A stretch of 64,000 bases of DNA from a bacterium (lineage in GTDB: Bacteria; Patescibacteriota; Saccharimonadia; Saccharimonadales; Saccharimonadaceae): the NCBI GenBank assembly GCA_030530485.1, contig JAUMUX010000001.1:1-64000 (forward strand). The letters are read 5' to 3'. How positions within the stretch are numbered: position 1 is the stretch's first letter; each line of letters opens with the position of its first letter. Shown in pieces: positions 16,046-24,509 of this stretch. The notes below the pieces were generated by a model, which saw only the letters and a program-made list of their open reading frames with translations, was not told the origin of the DNA and made no database searches. A program made the position numbers and the translations under genes.

Positions 16046-18037
16046 ATGCTTATTGTTAGTGAAATTTTCAAACAAGCAATCAAACAGCCAACGCGAGAAA
16101 TTCGAACTGCGTTAGTCTTGGCAAATAATACAAAAATAACCAGTAATGATGAACTCGCCAGTTTTTCGATCGAACGAACAGGAGCGCCATTTTTAAGCTC
16201 AATGAGTGGATTCTCGGCCGTAATTCTGGGTGTTTCGAAGAATCTAATTAATCAGGTCGTTCAGGTTGAAATTGAAGTTAAAACTAATTTTCAAAACAAT
16301 ACTTTTGAGAAAATAAATCTTGGCAGTTTTCGAATTTCGGAAAGCTCAGTAAATCTTGAGAAAAATACCACAACAATTAAAGGTTTTGATTTTATGGCGG
16401 GGCTTTCAACTCAAGAATATTCAGCTGGTAGTTTAACTTTTCCTGCTTCTCTCGCAGATTTGGCGGCTCAAATTGCAAATAAATTCAATCTTGAATTTAA
16501 GCGAGCGGATTTTGAAAGATTACCGAACGCGAATTTTACAATTTCAAAAGATTTGTGGGAAAAAATAAACAAGACTACTTTTCGAAGTATTCTTGACGAG
16601 GTTTGTGGAGCAACCGCAACAACTGCGATCGTTCGAAATTCTGCTTTAAGATTTGAACCAATTAAGCGTGCAAAAATTGACCGAATAACTTATTCCGAAT
16701 TAAAAAGCTTAAAATTTAAGCCAAAAAATGTGCCAATAAACACATTAACGCTTGCCAGAACACCGCAAGAAGACAATATTTTTGTGAAAGATAATGAAAA
16801 AGTTGCGCAACAGGGCGAAAGTGAATTTAAGCTCGCGAATAATGAAATTTTAGACAAAAACCGAACTGAAGTTATTTCGCCAATTTTTGAGGCGGTAAAG
16901 GGATATGAAGCTCAGCCGTTCGAGGCGGAAACAATCGGCCTATTCTGGTTCGAAGTTGGCGATCGAGTTGAAATTCAAAATGGCGATAACTTCACTGAAA
17001 GCGTGATTTCGGGCATTAAAATTGAGATTAGCGGTTCGAGTATTAAAGAATCTTTGGTTGGTAAAGAACTAGAAAAAACTAAAACAGATTATAAGCGAGC
17101 TGGCGGTATTGCTAGAACTATTTTTAATACTGAAATCGTTGTCGATAAACAAAAGCAAGAAATCGCAAGCATTATCTCGCAAAAAGAAAAGTTAGAGAGC
17201 GAAATGTTTGAGAAGTTCTCACGCCTCGATCAGACTTTAGTAGATTTTAATTATGCAATATCGAAAACAGGTGGTTTAAATTTGCTTAAAAATTCCGCCT
17301 TTTATTCATTTGATGAAAAGACTAACTCGCCTAATTTCTGGAATATTAGAACTATTCAAAATCTTACGGTTGAGAATTCTGCTGAAGCTCGCAGTAAAGG
17401 AGCTATTTCAGGGCGAAAAATCACAATTCAAAATAACATCTTAACGCAAACAGTGGTAGTCGCTTCGAATTTTACGAGTGAAAAACAAAATTTCTACAGC
17501 TTTTCTTGTCGAATTAAAAAACCGGTTATTGGTTCGGGTAAAATTGAAATTTTAGATGGCGAAACAGTCGCTCGAACCTTTGAAATTACAGAAGGAACTA
17601 GCTTTGATTGGGCAGAAGTAAAGATTGAAGGAATTCTGCCACAAAATAATGCTCTAAGTCTAAAAATCACGGCAAACACAAATTCGACAATTGCTTTTAC
17701 AGATTTAAACTTAGCAAATAATAAGACTGCCAGCGTTTGGACACAAGCTCAGGGTGAAATTTCGAATGCAAATTTACATATCGATGAACACGGTTTAATT
17801 ATTAAAAGCTCAATTAACGAAGGTGATTATACTGCAATTACGCCGTTGGAGTTTTCGGGATATTCAAAAATTGGACACAGCATTCAGCGTGTTTTTACCG
17901 TTAATAAAGATACGACCGAGGTGAAGAAGTTTAAAGCCGAAGATGAGATTGACATGTCGCCAATTAAAATTGTCGCGATTAAAGATGGAGAGAAAACGGG
18001 CTGGGCGTTTGTTGCAAATTCGAAAGGAGAAAAATAA
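16046..18037 (+). CDS. Tail hub / tail-associated protein with C-terminal binding module
   Basis: A 663-residue protein. Residues 1-330 have the beta-rich pattern of gp27/Tal-like tail hubs (IEVKTNFQNNTFEKINLGSFRI; VGDRVEIQNGDNFTESVISG). A short coiled coil (about 365-405) leads to a segment opening GGLNLLKNSAFYSF, a phrase common at the start of galactose-binding-like modules on phage tails. It probably forms the tip and helps contact the surface of the target cell. It overlaps the next gene by one base. Confidence 0.75.
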   Translation: MLIVSEIFKQAIKQPTREIRTALVLANNTKITSNDELASFSIERTGAPFLSSMSGFSAVILGVSKNLINQVVQVEIEVKTNFQNNTFEKINLGSFRISESSVNLEKNTTTIKGFDFMAGLSTQEYSAGSLTFPASLADLAAQIANKFNLEFKRADFERLPNANFTISKDLWEKINKTTFRSILDEVCGATATTAIVRNSALRFEPIKRAKIDRITYSELKSLKFKPKNVPINTLTLARTPQEDNIFVKDNEKVAQQGESEFKLANNEILDKNRTEVISPIFEAVKGYEAQPFEAETIGLFWFEVGDRVEIQNGDNFTESVISGIKIEISGSSIKESLVGKELEKTKTDYKRAGGIARTIFNTEIVVDKQKQEIASIISQKEKLESEMFEKFSRLDQTLVDFNYAISKTGGLNLLKNSAFYSFDEKTNSPNFWNIRTIQNLTVENSAEARSKGAISGRKITIQNNILTQTVVVASNFTSEKQNFYSFSCRIKKPVIGSGKIEILDGETVARTFEITEGTSFDWAEVKIEGILPQNNALSLKITANTNSTIAFTDLNLANNKTASVWTQAQGEISNANLHIDEHGLIIKSSINEGDYTAITPLEFSGYSKIGHSIQRVFTVNKDTTEVKKFKAEDEIDMSPIKIVAIKDGEKTGWAFVANSKGEK

Positions 18038-19839
18038 TGAATGAGCGTTTTCGCGCTAATGGTGTGCGAATTGGTGGCACTAATGACAATCACGCATTTG
18101 TCGATTTTCAGCTAGCGCATCAAGATATTGCAGGTAATTTCAGTTTATTAAATTGGCAATTTCACGCACATTTTAATCGATCAGATTCACAACTTGACGC
18201 CGGAATTGTTAATACGAATGTTGGACAAGTTTATAACAATGGCGGAAGAATTAAGCCGTATCAAGGAAGTTTAAGCACTCGAAACCACTTTATCGCTAGC
18301 GGAACAGTTCGCGTCAATCACCGAGATGACGGAACGGAAGAATTTCAAATTGGTATTGGATTAAGCTTTTACGGTGGTGGACGAAGCGAAGGAACTTCTC
18401 GAGTATATAATCTACCTACAATTCCACGTCAGAGCAATCCGAGTTTTTCTAAAAGTCTTTATACTTTAGGTGAATCGATCACGGTCGTAATGAATCGAAA
18501 AGCGAATTTTACACACCGTGGAACGATTCAGATTCCTGACGGAAATGAGATTAAAGCTTTCGAAAATGTTGGCCATTCCTTCGATTGGACACCTAACGAG
18601 ACAGAGATCGAAGAGATCTATAAACGAATGCCAAACACGCTTAAAACCTCACTTGGCGTTGATATTACCACTTGGAAAGGCGGCACGCAAATTGGCGGAA
18701 TTGGCTGGCAAAATGTCGAAATTCAACTTGATTCAAGCAAAATTCAACCAGATTTTAACGATTTTGATTTTGCGGATTCAAACGCCAAAATTACCGAAAT
18801 CACTGGAAATCCTAAAATATTCGTGCAGGGATTTTCGAAGCCAAAAGCGTGGGTCTTGCCGAAAAATAAAATGCGAGCGAAAAAATACGCCACGCCGAAC
18901 CGCTATATTTTTGCGTTGAATGGTGCGACGATTTCGGCGGATTATAGCGAAAATAAAGAAGTTGGGGCGACTTTCGAAAAAGCGGTGAATTCAGCTGGAA
19001 GTTTAACGATTTCGGCTTCGGCGGTAGATTCGCGTGGTGTTTCGAAAACGGTGAACAAAACGGCGGAAGTTTTGCCGTATTCCGCACCAGTTTTGAGCGT
19101 TTCAGCCAAAAGGCAAAATAATTTCGACGAAACAGTGGAAATTGATATTTCCGGAACAATCTCAACATTAAAAATTGGAAATTCGAACAAAAACCGCGTG
19201 GTTTCGCTGCAAATGCGGCACAGAGCGAGTGGTGGAAGTTGGGAAAACTGGAAAACAATTCAAGCAGTTCTTACAGAAGCGAATTTCTCAGCTCAAAGGC
19301 AATATCTAAGCTTAAATCGTGCTGGCAGCTTCGAGATTGAAGTGAAAGTGGCGGACAGATTGAGTGAAACTTCATCTGTAGCGGAATCTTCGCCAGGAAA
19401 ACCAATTTTCTTTATTTCGAGCAACCGCGAAAAAGTTGGCGTGAACAAAGTGCCTGAATTCGGCGATTTAGATGTTTTAGGCGATATTTTTTCACGAGGC
19501 AGAAAGGTTCTCACGGATAGTCAAGAAGCCACCGACTACTGGGAAATGATCGACATGGGTTGGAGAGTTAAAGGTCTTTTCTATAAGAAAAACGGATTTT
19601 GCGGGTTTCGAATGCGATTTGTGGGAACTTATGGCAACGGGCGAATGAGCGAGAAAATCCCCGAGAAATTCTGGCCGAAACACGAAACGCCGTTTGTGGG
19701 CGTGAATATCAACAGCGGCAATCATTCGGGCGGATTTGTTTTAACGCTTGGCACGAATGGCGAAATTACCAAACTCGGCACGAATAATCATCAAGAATAT
19801 CACTGCTCGGGCGTGTATTTGGCGAAAAATAATTTATAA
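18037..19839 (+). CDS. Tail tip / minor structural protein (DUF859-like)
   Basis: A 600-residue, beta-rich protein with Gly- and aromatic-rich strands. The C-terminal phrase REKVGVNKVPEFGDLDVLGDI is characteristic of DUF859-type and receptor-binding tail proteins, where a self-associating tip follows. The N-terminal domain (LAHQDIAGNFSLLNWQFHAHF) also fits DUF859. It is probably the receptor-binding or baseplate protein. Codon use is strongly host-like, with many TTCGAA sites. Confidence 0.72.
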   Translation: MNERFRANGVRIGGTNDNHAFVDFQLAHQDIAGNFSLLNWQFHAHFNRSDSQLDAGIVNTNVGQVYNNGGRIKPYQGSLSTRNHFIASGTVRVNHRDDGTEEFQIGIGLSFYGGGRSEGTSRVYNLPTIPRQSNPSFSKSLYTLGESITVVMNRKANFTHRGTIQIPDGNEIKAFENVGHSFDWTPNETEIEEIYKRMPNTLKTSLGVDITTWKGGTQIGGIGWQNVEIQLDSSKIQPDFNDFDFADSNAKITEITGNPKIFVQGFSKPKAWVLPKNKMRAKKYATPNRYIFALNGATISADYSENKEVGATFEKAVNSAGSLTISASAVDSRGVSKTVNKTAEVLPYSAPVLSVSAKRQNNFDETVEIDISGTISTLKIGNSNKNRVVSLQMRHRASGGSWENWKTIQAVLTEANFSAQRQYLSLNRAGSFEIEVKVADRLSETSSVAESSPGKPIFFISSNREKVGVNKVPEFGDLDVLGDIFSRGRKVLTDSQEATDYWEMIDMGWRVKGLFYKKNGFCGFRMRFVGTYGNGRMSEKIPEKFWPKHETPFVGVNINSGNHSGGFVLTLGTNGEITKLGTNNHQEYHCSGVYLAKNNL

Positions 19840-19853
19840 AAGGAGAATAAAAA

Positions 19854-20183
19854 ATGGCTATTGTAAAAATTATTACAGATGAACGAAATGCAATTATGAC
19901 TTGGCACGAAATCGACCACTTCGCCACAAATTTTAATGGAGCAGGAACAGTTGTAATTCGCAGTTTCGCCAACGGAAAAACTTACGCAGAAGAAACCAAA
20001 GCTCGCAAAGCAGGAGATAACACAAAAGACCTAAGCCTTAATACTTTCAGTGTTCAAATATCAGAAGGAACTGAAATTTCAAAGGAAACAATTGAGAAAG
20101 AACTTCTTAAAAATGAATACTTTAGAGAAAAAAGTTCGAGACAAATCTGGGATTTTGAAGAAAATAAAGCAAAACAGGCGTAG
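19854..20183 (+). CDS. Hypothetical protein between tail tip and lysis genes
   Basis: A 109-residue protein with a beta-rich N-terminal half and a helical, charged C-terminal half. It follows the tail-tip gene by 14 nt with AAAGGAG. Genes at this place are often small virion proteins or fiber chaperones. No family recognised. Confidence 0.75.
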   Translation: MAIVKIITDERNAIMTWHEIDHFATNFNGAGTVVIRSFANGKTYAEETKARKAGDNTKDLSLNTFSVQISEGTEISKETIEKELLKNEYFREKSSRQIWDFEENKAKQA

Positions 20184-20196
20184 AGAAAGGAGGAAT

Positions 20197-20502
20197 ATGG
20201 ATGACAAATACATAAGTAAAGAAGTCTTCGAAGCACGAATTGATGTCTTGGAGGAAAAAATCAATAGCTTGACTCAAATCGTAGAGCATACTAATGATCA
20301 GCTGGAGATCATCGCAGGGCTTTCAAAATCGGTCACTGAGCACCAAAAAGACATTGAGAGCGTGCGGCGCGAAGCTGAACGCAACAAAGAACGTCTTCGG
20401 CGGCTTGAAGAGAATCAGAGTAAAATTGTTTGGGCTGTAGGCGTGGCAATTTTAGGAGCATTAGTGCAATTCGTTCTGAACGGCGGATTGATTAAAAAGT
20501 AA
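20197..20502 (+). CDS. XhlA-like membrane-associated lysis protein
   Basis: A 101-residue protein: a long coiled coil (about residues 10-75, Glu/Lys/Arg-rich) ending in one membrane helix (IVWAVGVAILGALVQFVLNGG). This is the layout of haemolysin XhlA / phage holin-associated proteins. ATG 20,197 is chosen because AAAGGAGG lies just upstream, although the frame is open from 20,050. It lies 10 nt before the endolysin and probably works with it. Confidence 0.75.
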   Translation: MDDKYISKEVFEARIDVLEEKINSLTQIVEHTNDQLEIIAGLSKSVTEHQKDIESVRREAERNKERLRRLEENQSKIVWAVGVAILGALVQFVLNGGLIKK

Positions 20503-20512
20503 GGAGAAAATA

Positions 20513-22180
20513 ATGGCAAAATATATTCAAAAGACAAGTCCGAACCTTGATATTAGAGCAAGTCGAGGCTGGTGTTTACAGTATGCAGATGATGTAGTTA
20601 ATGCACCTGTTCGTAGAGATTCGGCAGGGCTAGAATATCTAGCTCAAAGAGCAGCAGGTAACATTCATCAAGAAGAAACCCCTCCTGTTGGACTTTGGGT
20701 TCCGGTCTTCTTCGATATCACAAGCGGAGAATATGATCCATATGAACACGTAGCATGGGCGTATAATTATGGAGATGGACGAATTGAAATCCACGACAGC
20801 GAAGTTCACAGTGGAGCGAGAGGAATTTATAATTCAATCGCCGAAATCTGTCAGTGGTTCAGCATATACGGACTTCGATATCTTGGTTGGAGCGAGCGAA
20901 TCGGTGGCGTTCAAATTGTTGAAAAGAGTGATAATGTTCGTGTAGTAAATTCGGGCGTTGGTGTAAATGTTCGATATGAGCCAACAACTCAATCTGGCGT
21001 ATTCGCAAGTTATCCAGATGGTTCAGATATTGAAATGGCTGGTTGGGTTTACGGTGAAAATGTCAATGGTGATGACCGTTGGTTCAAGTCTCAGCGTTCT
21101 GGCGTTTATCTTCATTTCTCGGCCTTCGATGAAAAAGAAGGTTCGTTGCCAAATCTGGGAGATTTTCGAAAAGCTCCACAACCTGAAAGTAAAGCAGTAG
21201 TTCCAGAAAATAAAGCTCCAGAATTTATTAACTTCGAAAAAGAGTTCGACTTTGTGGATGAAGTAGTGCCAGCTCATGTATCGAATCAGTTCTATGGTCG
21301 AAAAAATCTCAAAGATGACAATGGAAAATACTTTGGCAATATTCCAGAAGATTATGAAATTCAAAAGAAGTTTATTGATGAATTACAGCGAGATTCGCAA
21401 CCAATTCGTGAAATTACAGTTCATAACACAGCAAATAGCTCAATTGAGGCGACAACGAATGAATTTAGGCGAAAGGAAAGCTTTAAATCCGCTCATCTTG
21501 TAGTTTCAAATGAGAAAATCGTTCAGGTTGTGCCAAAGGGAAATACAGCTTTCACAAATGGTAATCATGAAAGCAATATTGAAAGCTTTACAATTGAATT
21601 TCTTGACAATGTGACTGATGAACGCTATGTTGAAGTCTTAAAGAAAGTTTCACAAGCACTTGGCGTGGATAAAATCGGAAAACACCGCGATCATTCTTCG
21701 ACAGCCTGTCCAGCGCAACTTTCGGACGAACGGTTTGACAAGATTTTAGCAAAAGTTAAGGGTGAAGATGAAATTAAGCCTGAAGCACCAAAACAGCCTG
21801 AAAACGAGCCAAAAACACCTGAAAATGAAGGTATTGCAACTCAAAATGAGGCTGAAAATAAAGTGTCGCAAAATATTAAAAATGAAGTTAAAGCCGAACG
21901 AAGAGCTTTAACAGAAAAGGAGATTGAAATGTTAGATAAAATGCAAGAAGAAGTAGCTAAAAATATCGCGAATACAGATTATGAACCAAGGATTAGCGAG
22001 AAGGCGAAGACGACGGTGTATTTCATCGCTGACTTGGGGATTTTGACTAATATGCTTATTGCCACAATTTGCGTAATTTTAATTCCAAACGCAACGAAAG
22101 AGATTTTGGCGATCAGCGGCGCGGTTGCGACTGCATTTGCAGGGCTTAAGCCGATCTTCAAACTTGGCGCAAAGAAATAG
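20513..22180 (+). CDS. Endolysin: CHAP + SH3-like + amidase_2, fused to a holin-like membrane tail
   Basis: A 555-residue lysis protein with five parts. An N-terminal CHAP peptidase has GWCLQYADD (Cys21) and EHVAWAY (His79). An SH3-like domain (about 133-205) has GVGVNVRYEPTT. An amidase_2/PGRP domain (about 290-415) has ITVHNTA (His304) and HRDHSSTACPA (His391, Cys399), matching the zinc ligands of T7 lysozyme. A Pro/Glu linker comes next. Two C-terminal membrane helices (about 501-525 and 528-547) resemble r1t-type phage holins. Two cutting activities plus a membrane domain in one chain is unusual. AAGGAG precedes the ATG. Confidence 0.85.
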   Translation: MAKYIQKTSPNLDIRASRGWCLQYADDVVNAPVRRDSAGLEYLAQRAAGNIHQEETPPVGLWVPVFFDITSGEYDPYEHVAWAYNYGDGRIEIHDSEVHSGARGIYNSIAEICQWFSIYGLRYLGWSERIGGVQIVEKSDNVRVVNSGVGVNVRYEPTTQSGVFASYPDGSDIEMAGWVYGENVNGDDRWFKSQRSGVYLHFSAFDEKEGSLPNLGDFRKAPQPESKAVVPENKAPEFINFEKEFDFVDEVVPAHVSNQFYGRKNLKDDNGKYFGNIPEDYEIQKKFIDELQRDSQPIREITVHNTANSSIEATTNEFRRKESFKSAHLVVSNEKIVQVVPKGNTAFTNGNHESNIESFTIEFLDNVTDERYVEVLKKVSQALGVDKIGKHRDHSSTACPAQLSDERFDKILAKVKGEDEIKPEAPKQPENEPKTPENEGIATQNEAENKVSQNIKNEVKAERRALTEKEIEMLDKMQEEVAKNIANTDYEPRISEKAKTTVYFIADLGILTNMLIATICVILIPNATKEILAISGAVATAFAGLKPIFKLGAKK

Positions 22181-22260
22181 CTAGAGAATTGAGAAAATAA
22201 AAAGAACCCGTTTTGGATACTATTTTGAAATCTTTATATATAAAATATATATGAAAAGTA

Positions 22261-22347
22261 TTGACTTTTATTATGTAAATTGATATAATTAAGTTACATC
22301 GCCTTAGCTTGCTCGAAAGAGCCGCTAAGGTTTTTTTGTGGTATAAT
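22261..22347 (+). promoter_or_regulatory. Promoter, GAAA-capped terminator and second promoter before the NYN gene
   Basis: TTGACT (22,261-22,266), a 17-bp spacer and TATAAT (22,284-22,289) are followed by AAGTTAC as in element copy 1, then a long stem (22,302-22,314 with 22,319-22,330, GAAA tetraloop) and T7. An extended -10 box TGGTATAAT (22,342-22,347) then stands 6 nt before the NYN ATG, so that mRNA is probably leaderless. The element lacks GAACCATTTGCG, so it is a relative rather than a copy. Confidence 0.75.
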
Positions 22348-22353
22348 ATAGTT

Positions 22354-22962
22354 ATGAAGATTTATATTGATGGACAGAATTTTTTGTATAAAGCCTCTGA
22401 TATTCTTATCGAAGCCGGTTTAATTAGTAATAAAGATGAATTAAGAAAAATAGATATCCGATGGATTATGCAAAATATCTTTATGTTAGAGGAAGACGCT
22501 GAAATATTATTTTTTGGTGCAAAGATTAAAAATAATAATAATTATGGCGAAGAAATATCCGAAAAACTTGTGCGTTTTGGGCAGGTATCGCGAGATATAC
22601 GAAATAGTCTACAATCTCAAGATATTAAATTTATTGAATCTGGACAATTACGAGTTCGTTCAAGCGATAAATGCCATAAATGCGGCAAAGAAGATTATAG
22701 GTTAACTGAGAAAGGTGTAGATATCGGTCTTGGTGTTAAAATGGTTGAAGATAAGTTGCTAAATATTGAAGACACTTTTGTTTTAATAAGCTCGGACACT
22801 GATTTATTACCCGCGATCAGGTCTGTTCGAGAGCATGGCGGTAAAGTGATATATGTTGGTTTTGAAGATAGATTAACTAAGGCTCTAACTTATAACTCTG
22901 ATAGCAGTAATATTATTAGAAAGAATGAGATCATTGAAGCCTATAAAAGAGTGAATGAATAA
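22354..22962 (+). CDS. NYN-domain protein (LabA/DUF88-type putative RNase) with zinc knuckle
   Basis: A 202-residue protein of the NYN family, relatives of PIN-fold ribonucleases. The acidic active-site set is visible: YIDGQNF at the start, EKGVDIGLGVKMVED in the middle and LISSDTDLLPAI towards the end. An inserted CHKCG may bind zinc with other residues. The gene is flanked by its own promoters and terminator beyond the lysis genes and lacks TTCGAA, so it looks like a lysogen-expressed cargo gene. Such proteins can act in RNA turnover or phage exclusion; which applies here is unknown. Confidence 0.82.
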   Translation: MKIYIDGQNFLYKASDILIEAGLISNKDELRKIDIRWIMQNIFMLEEDAEILFFGAKIKNNNNYGEEISEKLVRFGQVSRDIRNSLQSQDIKFIESGQLRVRSSDKCHKCGKEDYRLTEKGVDIGLGVKMVEDKLLNIEDTFVLISSDTDLLPAIRSVREHGGKVIYVGFEDRLTKALTYNSDSSNIIRKNEIIEAYKRVNE

Positions 22963-22979
22963 TAAGCTGATTTTAGAGA

Positions 22980-23004
22980 GTCTTAGCAGTAGCTAGGGCT
23001 TTTT
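22980..23004 (+). terminator. Terminator of the NYN gene
   Basis: An 8-bp stem (22,980-22,987 with 22,992-22,999, AGTA loop, two G.U pairs) followed by T5. Confidence 0.75.
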
Positions 23005-23019
23005 ATTTTCATCTAACTA

Positions 23020-23131
23020 AAATAACACCCGAAGGTGCTATTTCAAAAAGTAGATAGTTTATAAAAACAATATGTTCTTTATAGCCGAGCTTCAGCCAGA
23101 AAGTCGCTGAAACTGGCGCTCGGACTTTTTG
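23020..23131. terminator. Convergent terminator region with nested hairpins
   Basis: A CGAA-capped stem (23,020-23,029 with 23,034-23,043, one mismatch) comes first. Next is a compound structure: CCGAGC (23,085-23,090) pairs with GCTCGG (23,118-23,123), TTCAGC (23,091-23,096) with GCTGAA (23,106-23,111), and CAAAAAGT (23,044-23,051) can pair with ACTTTTTG (23,124-23,131). It separates the rightward NYN gene from the leftward operon and can stop transcription from both sides. The rest of the stretch holds nothing else I see. Confidence 0.7.
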
Positions 23132-23168
23132 ATTATATCAAATTTCGCAAGAAAAATAAAGCTTATCG

Positions 23169-23321
23169 TTAATTCTTATCAACTAGCGAAAACACATAAA
23201 TCACCAAAATAATTGCTAAAAAGTTCAAAACACGAAGTGCTAAATTGTCAGATAAAACCAACAACGCTAAATTTGATAGAAAACAAATCACTAAAAAGTT
23301 CTTTTTAAAATTATCACTCAT
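23169..23321 (-). CDS. Small membrane protein (50 residues)
   Basis: The reverse-strand ATG overlaps the stop of the upstream gene at 23,321 (TAATG). The product, beginning MSDNFKKNFLVICFLSNLAL, has two short hydrophobic stretches separated by a polar turn. It is the last gene of the leftward operon. Tight coupling and a clean hydrophobic pattern support it as a real gene. Function unknown. Confidence 0.65.
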   Translation of the reverse strand: MSDNFKKNFLVICFLSNLALLVLSDNLALRVLNFLAIILVIYVFSLVDKN

Positions 23322-23560
23322 TATACCCGCTCCTTTATTTCTTCTAAAATTTTTATAGATGAATCTATAACTCTTTCATGTTCTTTATCCATTACTCGTT
23401 GATCCACTTCTACTTCAAAGAAATTATCTGGTGAATCAATATTGAGTTTCTGCTTAACTTCATCACTTACAAATATTGTTTTCTTAACCATTTCTTTCTT
23501 TAAATGTGGATTCAAAAGAGATTTAATTCTTTTATCGTCATATTTTTTAGCTTTATTCAC
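23321..23560 (-). CDS. Hypothetical 79-residue early phage protein
   Basis: A charged protein with mixed acidic and basic helices (KKYDDKRIKSLLNPHLKKEM; DSSIKILEEIKERV). It follows the phosphatase gene and is coupled to the small membrane protein. No TTCGAA and AT-rich. Function not recognised. Confidence 0.65.
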   Translation of the reverse strand: MNKAKKYDDKRIKSLLNPHLKKEMVKKTIFVSDEVKQKLNIDSPDNFFEVEVDQRVMDKEHERVIDSSIKILEEIKERV

Positions 23561-23574
23561 ATTTATTCCTATTT

Positions 23575-24079
23575 TTATACGACACTCGTTATATTAGGCT
23601 TATAACATATAACCCCGTGTTTTTTATACATATCATTCACTTTATTATCATCATCAAAAAGCGAAGAGAATATTCTTAAAGCCAATATGATCTTTAATTA
23701 AATCCTCCTTAACTTGATAAGCTGGTCGTAAATCATTTTCTAGGCGCATAAAATAATTACATTGAAATCTATCAATTCTAAATCTTTTCATATTATCGGT
23801 AAGCCAATTTATAGTGGCTTTTTCACATCTTCTATTTCTACCAGTTATAAGAGCAATCCTAATTCCTTCTCCCATTGCTGACTTATTTGGCGTATTTATA
23901 TCATCTATTAAATAGAAAATAGATTTTAATAGCACAAATCCACTCGCTAATGCTATATCTTTTACTACTTCATCATAAGAATAAAAGTTCTCGTAATCCT
24001 TATCTTTACCCTGAATATATTTCAAACGATGCGAGCAATCCGCCAAAACTCCATCGATGTCAAATACTATGTATTTCAT
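23575..24079 (-). pseudogene. HAD/PNKP-type phosphatase, frameshifted near its C-terminus
   Basis: The continuous frame (23,654-24,079, 141 residues) starts with the HAD motif KYIVFDIDGVLADCSHR, has the second motif ALITGRNR, and ends with FMRLENDLRPAYQVKEDLI then NILFAF. It resembles the 3'-phosphatase domain of polynucleotide kinases. Skipping one T of a T5 run (bases 23,656-23,660) continues the protein as DDDNKVNDMYKKHGVICYKPN to a stop at 23,575, exactly the missing HAD acidic motif and C-terminus. The break is therefore a one-base frameshift: a real mutation, a sequencing error in a homopolymer, or slippage. Confidence 0.8.
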
Positions 24080-24318
24080 TATTGTTCCTGTAAAAATTTA
24101 ATCGCTTCTTCTTTAGTATCAAACCTTTTCATCTTTTTATTGCCTTTCGATTTCATTACTATGAAAGCCATATACATGAAACATAAATCAATCAACACAT
24201 TACCGCTTAGCAGATAGTGGTTGAATAATAGTAATCCAGCAATCGTTAGAAATGAAAAGATATCTGCTAATATTGATTGTATAAGTGTTTCGTGAACTAT
24301 TATTGTGTTGTTTTTCAT
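24079..24318 (-). CDS. Small two-helix membrane protein
   Basis: A 79-residue protein with two hydrophobic segments (about 15-35 and 40-57) and a basic C-terminal tail (KSKGNKKMKRFDTKEEA). Its stop overlaps the phosphatase start. AAAGGAG precedes the ATG, and a structured leader lies further upstream (24,345-24,472). Function unknown. Confidence 0.7.
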   Translation of the reverse strand: MKNNTIIVHETLIQSILADIFSFLTIAGLLLFNHYLLSGNVLIDLCFMYMAFIVMKSKGNKKMKRFDTKEEAIKFLQEQ

Positions 24319-24344
24319 TATATTTTATCTCCTTTAATATTATT

Positions 24345-24472
24345 GAGGCAGGGCAGAAACATTTGAAAATTGCCTATGATCGTGTTAAAGGTGCTTGTTT
24401 CTGTCTATCCCTCAAATCTGAACAATAACCTTTGTGTATATAGACACAGATACACAAAAACCTATTATTATA
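24345..24472 (-). promoter_or_regulatory. Leftward promoter and two-hairpin leader
   Basis: Read on the minus strand, a -10 box TATAAT (24,472 to 24,467) predicts a start near 24,460. That is the edge of a perfect 9-bp stem (24,431-24,439 with 24,450-24,458). A second, longer structure follows, pairing CAGAAACA/TGTTTCTG (24,354-24,361 with 24,397-24,404) closed by GAGG/CCTC. The leader ends at the ribosome-binding site of the membrane gene. No clear -35 box. Confidence 0.5.
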
Positions 24473-24509
24473 ATTATCACTCTATTAAATATTATTGATA
24501 ATTTTAGTT

